Source: QHWK01 sp035315685 (lineage in GTDB: Bacteria > Acidobacteriota > Vicinamibacteria > Vicinamibacterales > CAVVIG01). Taken from it: a stretch of DNA of 14,741 nucleotides. Below the pieces are notes generated by a model. The model made no database searches, was not told the origin of the DNA, and saw only the letters and a program-made list of their open reading frames with translations. A program made the translations under genes and the position numbers. Positions 6,715-13,501 of this stretch are shown here, one piece after another. Location: NCBI GenBank assembly GCA_035315685.1, contig DATFXR010000483.1, forward strand, positions 1-14,741, in the 5' to 3' direction. Numbering within the stretch: position 1 is the first letter of the stretch; every line of letters begins with the position of its first letter.

Positions 6715-7446
6715 TTATCCCACACCGCACGCGCGGCGGAGCGCCGCGGCGAACGCCGCTCGCCGGCGGCGCGAGATCGGGATGCGGACGCCGTCACCGA
6801 TCCTCGCGATCAGGCCGTCGGCTGACGCTGTCAGCTCGCGGACGGCGGTGAGGCGAACGAGCGCACACCGATGCGTTCGCGCGAAACCGGATCGCCGCGC
6901 CCGCTCCTCCAGTTGCTGCAGCGACTCGCGCACGAGATAGCTGCGGCTGCCGGTCCAGATGCGCGCGTAATTACCAGCTGCCTCGATCCAGTCGATCTGG
7001 CGCAGCGGCAGCACGATCGTGCCGCGCGGCGTCGCCGCGATCACCGAGGGCTCGCCGCCCGGAGACGCCGGGCCGCGCAGCTGCCGCGTCACCCGGTTCA
7101 TCGTCGCCGCGAAGCGCGCTTCGCTGACCGGTTTGACGAGATAGTCGAGCGCCTGCGCCTCGAACGCGCGAATCGCGAAATGATCGAAGGCGGTGAGAAA
7201 GACGACCGTCGGCATGCGCTCGGCGGTCCGGCGCCGGATGACTTCGAAGCCGTCGATGCCTGGCATCTGCACGTCGAGGAACACGACGTCCGGCTCGAGC
7301 GTGTCGAGCGCCACGAGCACTTCGCTGCCGTCCCGACATTCGCCGACCACCGCAAACGCCGGAAACGCGGCCAGCAGCTGCCGAACGCCGCGGCGCGCGG
7401 CCGGTTCGTCGTCAACAACCAGCGCCTTCCACTCAGCGTGCGACAT
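6715..7446 (-). CDS. LytTR-family response regulator
   Basis: The product has 243 residues and two domains. Receiver (about 6-120): acidic pair D12-D13 in LVVDDEPAARRG, phospho-acceptor D58 in VVFLDVQMPGIDGFEV, T85 in FLTAFD and K105 in DYLVKPV. LytTR DNA-binding domain (about 138-236): RGTIVLPLRQIDWIEAAGNYARIWTG, SYLVRESLQQLEE, GFARTHRCALV and IPISRRRR. Such regulators bind direct repeats upstream of target promoters after phosphorylation by a membrane kinase. The start overlaps the kinase gene by 14 bp, so the pair is translationally coupled. ATG at 7446 or 7449 are both possible; GGAG is 7 and 4 nt away respectively, favouring 7446. The stop TAA is formed by the end of the 6691-6717 repeat arm. 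Confidence 0.95.
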   Translation of the reverse strand: MSHAEWKALVVDDEPAARRGVRQLLAAFPAFAVVGECRDGSEVLVALDTLEPDVVFLDVQMPGIDGFEVIRRRTAERMPTVVFLTAFDHFAIRAFEAQALDYLVKPVSEARFAATMNRVTRQLRGPASPGGEPSVIAATPRGTIVLPLRQIDWIEAAGNYARIWTGSRSYLVRESLQQLEERARRSGFARTHRCALVRLTAVRELTASADGLIARIGDGVRIPISRRRRAAFAAALRRACGVG

Positions 7447-8548
7447 CATCAGACTCCGACGGCAGCTCATGATACGGCACGCGCAGTCTCGCGATCGTGC
7501 CACTGGGCAGGCGGCGCCCGACGGTCAACGACGCGCGATCGCCGTACAACGCGCGCAGCCGTTCGCGCGTGTTCTCGAGCCCGTGGCCCTTCGGCGGCGC
7601 CGCCTGCTCTTCCACCCCGGCACCATCGTCGGCGACCGAAATTTCGAGCATGTCGCCGTCGCGTCGCGCGCCGACGGAAACCGTTCCGGCATCGGTGCGC
7701 CTGGCGATGCCGTGGCGGATCGCATTCTCCACGAGATGCTGCACGGCGAAGCTCGGGACTGCAGCGCGAAGCGCGGATGCATCGATGTCGAATGTCGGGC
7801 GCAGGCGATCCGAGAATCGGGCCTGCTCGATGGCGAGGTACTGCCGCACCAGCTCGAGCTCGTCGCCGAGCGTGACCTCGTGCGTCCGGTGGCGGCTGAG
7901 CGTGCGCCGCAGCACGTTCCCGAGCTGTGCGACGATCCGCACCGCGCCGCTGCGATCGTCGTCCCGCACGAGCACGGCGATGGTGTTCAGGGTGTTGAAC
8001 AGAAAGTGGGGATTGACCTGCGCCTGCAATGCGGCGTATCGCGCGCCGGTGAGCTGCTCGGCCAGGCGCGCCAGCTGCAGCTCGCGCCGGCGCGCTTCCT
8101 CGAAGTAGCGGATCGCGTGCTCGATGCCGACGACGCACAGGTAGACGGCCACGCCGAACGGCAACGTGATGAACAGCCAGCTGACGAAATAGATCGGCGG
8201 CGGGTAGTAGAGCGCGGGTGGCGTCAGCGCGACGCGCAGCAGCGTACCCGCGCCGGCCCATGCGACGCAGAACAGCAGCGACATCGTGAGATGAACGGCC
8301 GTGTGCCGCGCGAGGTGTGGCCGCGACAGCGGCCAGCGCTTCGCGATCGCGAAGACCGCCGGCGTCAGAAACGCGTAGAGCAGCCAGTCGCCTCCGGCAA
8401 ACAGCAGTTCGGCGGCTGGCGCCGGCGGCTCGGCGCTCAGGCGTCGCTGCGCGACGACGTTGACCGCTGCGAGAACGGCTGGACCGGTCCACGCCGCGGA
8501 CACCAGCATCCACGGACGCAGCGATTGCCGGTACGACACCGCCAACAC
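7433..8548 (-). CDS. LytS/YehU-type membrane sensor histidine kinase
   Basis: From the GTG at 8548 the product has 371 residues. About four transmembrane segments occupy residues 13-142 (MLVSAAWTGPAVLAAVNVVA; LLYAFLTPAVFAIA; LTMSLLFCVAWAGAGTLL; FVSWLFITLPFGVAVYLCVV), with no extracellular sensor domain. A short helix leads to the His_kinase (PF06580) box QVNPHFLFNTLN with the phospho-accepting H181. The ATPase part has the N box LVENAIRHG (N275), DDGAGV (307-312) and KGHGLENTRERL. It should phosphorylate the overlapping LytTR regulator; the signal is unknown. The start is uncertain: the frame is open to 8749, inside a repeat, and GTG 8548, GTG 8539 and ATG 8509 all lack a clear Shine-Dalgarno. 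The segment above 8548 does not look coding. Confidence 0.92.
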   Translation of the reverse strand: MLAVSYRQSLRPWMLVSAAWTGPAVLAAVNVVAQRRLSAEPPAPAAELLFAGGDWLLYAFLTPAVFAIAKRWPLSRPHLARHTAVHLTMSLLFCVAWAGAGTLLRVALTPPALYYPPPIYFVSWLFITLPFGVAVYLCVVGIEHAIRYFEEARRRELQLARLAEQLTGARYAALQAQVNPHFLFNTLNTIAVLVRDDDRSGAVRIVAQLGNVLRRTLSRHRTHEVTLGDELELVRQYLAIEQARFSDRLRPTFDIDASALRAAVPSFAVQHLVENAIRHGIARRTDAGTVSVGARRDGDMLEISVADDGAGVEEQAAPPKGHGLENTRERLRALYGDRASLTVGRRLPSGTIARLRVPYHELPSESDDVAR

Positions 8549-8660
8549 GCTATCGCGGCGCCGACGCTCGTGCAACGGTGCCACCGTTCGCGTCACACGA
8601 ACGACCGCTCGCGTATTCGCGGTTGCGATCAGGGACGAGGTCGGTGAAGGTTCTAGCCGC

Positions 8661-8675
8661 GGAGGCACCAGCATG
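8661..8675 (+). promoter_or_regulatory. well-spaced Shine-Dalgarno and ATG upstream of the repeat
   Basis: GGAGG (8661-8665) lies 7 nt before an ATG (8673) that is in frame with the membrane-protein gene. Used as its start it would translate through the 8712-8780 inverted repeat and add 47 residues before 8814. The codons there have low GC at third positions, unlike the body of the gene. It may be a relic start, a short leader peptide, or the true start. Confidence 0.35.
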
Positions 8676-8711
8676 CCGGTGGCGATGAACGGTGACAATC
8701 GTCGCGTGTTG

Positions 8712-8780
8712 CCACGAAGACACGAAGACACGAAGCTCTCCTTGTACAAGATTCTTCTTCGTGACTTCGTGCCTTTGTGG
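8712..8780. repeat. inverted repeat of CACGAAG octamers with palindromic loop
   Basis: The 24-nt arms 8712-8735 and 8757-8780 are inverted copies matching at 21 of 24 positions. The left arm is three 8-bp units (CCACGAAG, ACACGAAG, ACACGAAG). The 21-nt loop contains the perfect 10-bp palindrome CTTGTACAAG (8741-8750). It lies between the divergent kinase and membrane-protein genes. It is built like the 6532-6717 element and shares the CTTCGTG word with it. Confidence 0.87.
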
Positions 8781-8813
8781 CGTCCGTTGACGCGTGGCGA
8801 TCACGCTGCTTCT

Positions 8814-10040
8814 GTGTCCAAGGGAACGCCGAGATCGCAGGGACACGATGTTGCGGTCCTGACGGCGCCGCCACTCGCCGCCACACAGCCGCGCGCGCCG
8901 CGCCTGGCGTCGCTCGACATCGTACGCGGCGCGGTGATGCTGCTGATGGCGATCGATCACGTGCGCGTGTACTCGGGACTGCCAGCCGGCGGCCCGACGC
9001 CGGCGATTTTCTTCACGCGCTGGGTGACGCATTTCTGCGCGCCGGCGTTCGTCTTCCTGGCGGGCACCGGTGCGTATCTGTCGGCCCGGACGCGAACACC
9101 CCGTACGGTGTCGCGCTATCTCGTGACCCGTGGCGCGTGGCTCGTGCTCCTCGAGTTGACCGTCATTCGCGTGGCGTGGACCTTCAACGTCGATTTCGCA
9201 CACTATGATCTGGCCGGCGTCATCTGGATGCTCGGCTGGTGCATGGTGCTGCTGGCCGCGCTCGTCCCGCTGCCGACCCGCACCGTCGCCGCATTCGGAA
9301 TCGTCGTGATCGCCGCGCAGGACGTGGTCGGTGTGATCGCGGGCGCGACGCCCGATTCGCTGCGCGCATCGACCGGTTGGCTGTGGCAGCTGCTTTACCT
9401 GGGAGGTGTCTTCAGACTGGGATCCGGCGGACCGGCGATCGCGGTGCTCTACTCGATCGTTCCGTGGATTGGCGTGATGGCGGTGGGATACGCCTTCGGC
9501 GCGATCGTCGTTCGCGAGCCGGTCGAGCGGCGGCGCCTGTGCCTGCTGATTGGTCTGACGGCGACCGCGACGTTCGTGATCGTGGCCGGCCTGATCGTGC
9601 TGATGAATCCGCCGCCTGCGACTGCGCCGCCTGCGCTGTTCCGACTACTCAATCAGCGAAAGTACCCGGCGTCGCAGCTGTTCCTGCTGATGACGCTCGG
9701 CCCGACGATCGCGCTGCTTCCCGTGGCCGAGCGCATGCAGGGCGCGACGGCGCGCGTGCTGACGACGTTCGGCCGCGTCCCACTCTTCTACTATCTGTTG
9801 CATATCCCGGTGATTCACGCCGCGGCCGTGATGGTCTCGCTGATCCGCGAGGGCCGTGTCAATCCCTGGCTGTTCGGAAATCATCCGATGATGCCCCCGC
9901 CGGTCCCCGTCGGCTACACCTGGAGTCTGCCGCTGCTCTATCTGGTGTACGCCCTCGTCGTCGCGGCGCTGTACGTGCCGTGCGCCTGGTTCGCCAGAGT
10001 GAAGGCCGGCCACCCTCAGGGCGTGCTCAAATACTTGTAA
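8814..10040 (+). CDS. DUF1624/HGSNAT-like polytopic membrane protein
   Basis: About 408 residues from the GTG at 8814. The N-terminal signature RLASLDIVRGAVMLLMAIDHVR (in two parts, from residue 30, with H49) is that of DUF1624/COG3503, relatives of heparan-alpha-glucosaminide N-acetyltransferase and YeiB-like proteins. About ten hydrophobic segments follow, including FFTRWVTHFCAPAFVFLAG, GVIWMLGWCMVLLAALVPL, VLYSIVPWIGVMAVGYAFG, FLLMTLGPTIALLPVA, VPLFYYLLHIPVIHAA and LLYLVYALVVAALYVPCAWF. The family is proposed to move acyl groups across the inner membrane, but the substrate here is unknown. The start is uncertain: GTG 8814 has no Shine-Dalgarno, CTG 8859 is possible, and ATG 8673 has a good one but lies beyond a repeat. 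It is divergent from the kinase gene, which could regulate it. Confidence 0.88.
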   Translation: MSKGTPRSQGHDVAVLTAPPLAATQPRAPRLASLDIVRGAVMLLMAIDHVRVYSGLPAGGPTPAIFFTRWVTHFCAPAFVFLAGTGAYLSARTRTPRTVSRYLVTRGAWLVLLELTVIRVAWTFNVDFAHYDLAGVIWMLGWCMVLLAALVPLPTRTVAAFGIVVIAAQDVVGVIAGATPDSLRASTGWLWQLLYLGGVFRLGSGGPAIAVLYSIVPWIGVMAVGYAFGAIVVREPVERRRLCLLIGLTATATFVIVAGLIVLMNPPPATAPPALFRLLNQRKYPASQLFLLMTLGPTIALLPVAERMQGATARVLTTFGRVPLFYYLLHIPVIHAAAVMVSLIREGRVNPWLFGNHPMMPPPVPVGYTWSLPLLYLVYALVVAALYVPCAWFARVKAGHPQGVLKYL

Positions 10041-10047
10041 GCGCGCC

Positions 10048-10063
10048 GTGGCGTTTCGGCCAC
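10048..10063. terminator. small hairpin between convergent stops
   Basis: GTGGC and GCCAC pair around a 6-nt loop inside the 24-bp spacer between the membrane-protein stop (10040) and the opposing small gene's stop (10065). It is short and has no T-tract on either side, so support is weak. Confidence 0.25.
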
Positions 10064-10064
10064 T

Positions 10065-10313
10065 CTAGTTCGGACTCTCCGCGAGGACCCGCTCGACGTT
10101 GTACCAGAGCCACGCCCGGTGGCTCGGCTCCGCGAGGTCGAACGAATCGGGCAGCTCGATCGTGACCCGGCGACCGGTATCACCCTGGAAGTCGATCGAG
10201 ACCGACGACCCGACAAGTCTGGCTTTCGCCGGCACGAAGGCGGTCTTGTTCACCCGAAATCTGTTGCCTTCGAGCAGTCGGCGAAGGTTCGCTTCGTGGT
10301 TGAGGTTGGCCAT
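10065..10313 (-). CDS. small protein of unknown function downstream of zwf
   Basis: The product has 82 residues from ATG 10313; a GTG at 10343 would add ten. I do not recognise the family. It begins MANLNHEANLRRLLEGNRFRV, then alternates short beta-like stretches (KARLVGSSVSIDFQG, RRVTIELPDSFD), and ends with a likely helix AWLWYNVERVLAESPN. There is no signal peptide or membrane segment, so it is probably cytoplasmic. It starts 42 bp after the zwf stop on the same strand (12 bp if the GTG is used), which suggests cotranscription. No good Shine-Dalgarno is present for either start. A chance ORF cannot be fully excluded, but the frame is intact, its codons look normal for the region, and a convergent gene ends 24 bp away. 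Confidence 0.6.
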   Translation of the reverse strand: MANLNHEANLRRLLEGNRFRVNKTAFVPAKARLVGSSVSIDFQGDTGRRVTIELPDSFDLAEPSHRAWLWYNVERVLAESPN

Positions 10314-10355
10314 GCCGACCACAACGATGCCCGGAGGGCCCACCGAACAGGCGCG

Positions 10356-11747
10356 TTATTCAGGCGTATTCCAGCCGCCCACGCACTCGACCAGCGCATC
10401 CGCCGCGGGCGGCCCCCACGTGCCTGGCTCGTACTCGTCCATCGGACTCGGCCCGTGAATGACCGGATCGACAATCGCCCACGCGGCTTCGACGACGTCC
10501 TGGCGGGCAAAGAGCGTGGCGTCGCCGGCCATCGCGTCCCCGAGCAGGCGCTCGTACGCGTCCATCCTCCCCGAGTGCCCCTGCTCGGGCTCCTGCACCA
10601 CGACGAGCTCGATCGGTTCGCCTTTCATCCCCTCTCCCGCCAGCTTCGCCCGGGCGCCGACCGCGATCTCGACGGCGGGACTGAGACGGAACCGTACGTG
10701 GTTGCCGCGTGCCGGCTTCGGTTCAGGAAAGACCACTTGCGGCGGGCAATTGAATTCGATCATCACTTCGGTCACGGTCTTCGCGAGCGCCTTGCCGGCG
10801 CGCACGTAGAACGGGACGCCGGCCCAGCGCCACGAGTCGACATGGAGCCGCAAGGCGGCATAGGTCGCCATGAACGAGTCCTTGGCGACGCCCGGCTCAT
10901 CGCGATACCCCTTGAACTGGCCGCGCACCATGTACTGCGGCTCCATCGGCCGCACCGTCCGCAACACCTTCGCCTGCTCGTCACGGATCGCTTCGTCGTA
11001 GGTCCCCGCCGGCGCTTCCATCGCGAGATAGCTGACGATCTGCAGCAGGTGATTCTGGATGACGTCGCGGACGACGCCGGTCTCGTCGTAGAACTTGCCG
11101 CGCCCTTTCACGCCAAAGCTCTCGGCGAGCGTGATCTGAACGTTCTCGACGTGATGCCGGTTGAAGATCGGCTCGAGGAACTCGTTCGCGAACCGGAAGT
11201 AGAGGATGTTCTGCACCGCCTCTTTCCCGAGGTAGTGGTCGATGCGGAAAATGTTTTCCTCGGGAAAGACCTCGTGCAGGACGCGGTTCAACTCGCGCGC
11301 CGATTCGAGGTCGCGGCCGAACGGCTTCTCGACGATGACGCGTCCGTTGTCCGAGGCGCCCGACGCGCCGAGGTTCTCGACCACGATGGGAAAGAGACTC
11401 GGCGGGATTGCGAGATAGTGTACGGGCCGCTGCGCATCACCGAGTTCCTGCTTCAGCTGCGTGAACGTCGCCATGTCCGCGTAGTCGCCGTCGACGTAGC
11501 GCAACCGTGCGCGCAGGATCGCGAACGCCTGCTCGTCGAACGGGCCGCCCTCGGCGACGCTTGCCTTGGCGCGCTCGACGAGCTGCGGCAGGCCCCAGCC
11601 TGATTTGGCGACGCCGATCACCGGGAAATCGAGCTTGCCGCGGCGCGCCATCGCCTGCAGCGCCGGAAAGATTTTCTTGTAGGCGAGATCTCCGGTGGCG
11701 CCGAAGAACACCAGCGCATCCGAACGTGGCTTGTCGACTCGTTTCAT
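10356..11747 (-). CDS. zwf: glucose-6-phosphate 1-dehydrogenase
   Basis: The product has 463 residues, slightly short of the usual 480-510. It oxidises glucose 6-phosphate to 6-phosphogluconolactone, feeding the oxidative pentose phosphate or Entner-Doudoroff pathway and making NAD(P)H. The Rossmann motif GATGDLAYKK (16-25) binds the dinucleotide; EKPFG (140-144) is conserved; RIDHYLGKE (168-176) is the substrate-binding signature with H171; WAGVPFYVRAGKAL is typical of the C-terminal domain. No pgl, gnd or edd gene is next to it. Only a small unknown gene follows. ATG 11747 has a weak AGGA 11 nt upstream, partly inside a short hairpin (11748-11760). Confidence 0.97.
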   Translation of the reverse strand: MKRVDKPRSDALVFFGATGDLAYKKIFPALQAMARRGKLDFPVIGVAKSGWGLPQLVERAKASVAEGGPFDEQAFAILRARLRYVDGDYADMATFTQLKQELGDAQRPVHYLAIPPSLFPIVVENLGASGASDNGRVIVEKPFGRDLESARELNRVLHEVFPEENIFRIDHYLGKEAVQNILYFRFANEFLEPIFNRHHVENVQITLAESFGVKGRGKFYDETGVVRDVIQNHLLQIVSYLAMEAPAGTYDEAIRDEQAKVLRTVRPMEPQYMVRGQFKGYRDEPGVAKDSFMATYAALRLHVDSWRWAGVPFYVRAGKALAKTVTEVMIEFNCPPQVVFPEPKPARGNHVRFRLSPAVEIAVGARAKLAGEGMKGEPIELVVVQEPEQGHSGRMDAYERLLGDAMAGDATLFARQDVVEAAWAIVDPVIHGPSPMDEYEPGTWGPPAADALVECVGGWNTPE

Positions 11748-11760
11748 GATCGCAACGATC
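11748..11760 (-). promoter_or_regulatory. short hairpin directly before the zwf start
   Basis: On the minus strand GATCG-TTG-CGATC forms a perfect 5-bp stem ending immediately before the ATG and overlapping the weak AGGA. It could lower initiation in the mRNA. The stem is short, and chance occurrence is plausible at this base composition. Confidence 0.25.
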
Positions 11761-11932
11761 CTATCGCCGCGATGACGGCAGCACGCTCCACACCCGGCAA
11801 CGTGTTCGTGTTATCCACGCCGTGATGGAGTAAAGTCGCCGGACGAAACTCAGCTGTTGGACAACGGCCTCCAGACGCGCCGACGTTTGGGGCGGCGACG
11901 TGGGGCGCGGGATTTGCACCCATCGTCAGCTG

Positions 11933-12391
11933 ATGCGCGCCATCGTTGCCGCTGCCGCGCTCGGAGCCATCGCGGTTCTCCCGTGCACGGCGCTTGCGCA
12001 GGAGCGTGTCACCTCGCGGCCCGTCCGTCCTCATCCCGGCGTCCCGGTCGTGACCGTCGCCGAATCGATTGGCGAGGGCCTCACCGACGACGACGCCGCA
12101 GCCGCGGCGAGGAAATTCGTCGAGGAATGGTCCGAGCGTCTGCGGCCGCTCGAGCAGCGGCTGCGCGACGATCACCGGCTTCGCCGCGCCGGCGCGATCG
12201 TCGGCCTGAGCGCCGCGGCGATTGGCGCGGTGCGCGGCCAGCAGACGCTGACGTTCGTCGGAACGCAGGCAATCCGCATCGGCCTCGATCGCCAGCTCAC
12301 CGCAATCCGCGCCCGATCGGGCTTCGAGATCCAGCCGACGATCGGTCACCGCAGCTTCGCGATCACGGCCAGCAAGACGTTCGTGCCGTGA
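11933..12391 (+). CDS. small secreted protein of unknown function
   Basis: The product has 152 residues. MRAIVAAAALGAIAVLPCTALAQ-E is a clear Sec signal peptide (cleavage near residue 23), so the mature protein is about 130 residues and periplasmic or secreted. The middle is charged and probably helical (DDDAAAAARKFVEEW, LRPLEQRLRDDHRLRRAG). A moderately hydrophobic stretch AIVGLSAAAIGAVRG and QTLTFVGTQAIRIGLDRQL follow, and it ends SFAITASKTFVP. I do not recognise a family; the end could be beta-rich. The frame extends to 11900, but ATG 11933 begins the signal peptide. No clear Shine-Dalgarno. It is divergent from zwf across a 185-bp spacer in which I see no convincing promoter. GC-rich third positions support coding on this strand over the overlapping minus-strand frame. 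Confidence 0.72.
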   Translation: MRAIVAAAALGAIAVLPCTALAQERVTSRPVRPHPGVPVVTVAESIGEGLTDDDAAAAARKFVEEWSERLRPLEQRLRDDHRLRRAGAIVGLSAAAIGAVRGQQTLTFVGTQAIRIGLDRQLTAIRARSGFEIQPTIGHRSFAITASKTFVP

Positions 12392-12452
12392 GGCAATCGA
12401 CGGCGCAGCCGCGCCGAAAAAGGCACCGCTACTCTTCAGACCCTCTCGCCAT

Positions 12453-12539
12453 CCGGCCTTCCGGCCTTCCGGCCTTCCTTTCTGCCTTGCTTCCTTCCCG
12501 CCTGTCCTTTCCGCCTTCCCGCCTTCCCGCCTTGCAAGG
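12453..12539. repeat. polypyrimidine tract of 8-bp tandem repeats
   Basis: Three perfect CCGGCCTT units (12453-12476), a degenerate CCTT/GCCTT stretch, then three CCGCCTTC-like units (12511-12534), ending in the palindrome CCTTGCAAGG (12530-12539), 2 bp from the stop of the hydrolase gene. The plus strand is almost purely C and T apart from the G positions in the units. Upstream, a 6-bp hairpin (CGGCGC-AGCC-GCGCCG, 12401-12416) follows the small secreted gene. Apart from these repeats the spacer holds nothing recognisable. Confidence 0.85.
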
Positions 12540-12541
12540 AC

Positions 12542-13438
<897 letters not shown>

Positions 13439-13501
13439 GCGCCCGCTCCTTCTCGTGAAGAGTCCGGTCGTGGATTGTAGCCGAACCGCTACCTCAACGG
13501 C

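Larger units (their letters stand above)
6532..6717. repeat. large inverted-repeat element of CACAGAG-type units between convergent genes
   Basis: The left arm 6532-6560 is TAA followed by three 9-bp units sharing their last A (ACCGCAGAG, ACCGCAGAG, AACGCAGAG). The right arm 6691-6717 is three 8-bp units (CTCTGTGA, CTCTGTGT, CTCTGTGG) then TTA, so read on the minus strand both arms start TAACC and run into CAGAG units. The interior holds a 10-bp hairpin (6576-6597) and four 8-bp CTTCGTG units (6652-6683). No ORF with recognisable coding content lies inside. It fills the whole spacer between the pseudouridine synthase and the response regulator. Confidence 0.85.

Noticed and set aside
7193..8647. 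Plus-strand ORF of 484 codons opposite the kinase and regulator
   Set aside because: It overlaps two genes with complete family motifs on the other strand and has no coherent domain.
8548..8749. Extension of the histidine kinase to 8749
   Set aside because: That segment crosses the CACGAAG inverted repeat and has no transmembrane or family features; the recognisable protein begins near the first membrane segment.
10119..11603. Plus-strand ORF of 494 codons opposite zwf
   Set aside because: Shadow frame of zwf; no motif of its own.
11744..12349. Minus-strand ORF of 201 codons opposite the small secreted gene
   Set aside because: The plus-strand frame has a clean signal peptide and normal third-position GC; the minus frame has an arginine/aspartate-rich translation without domain features and ends inside the zwf start.
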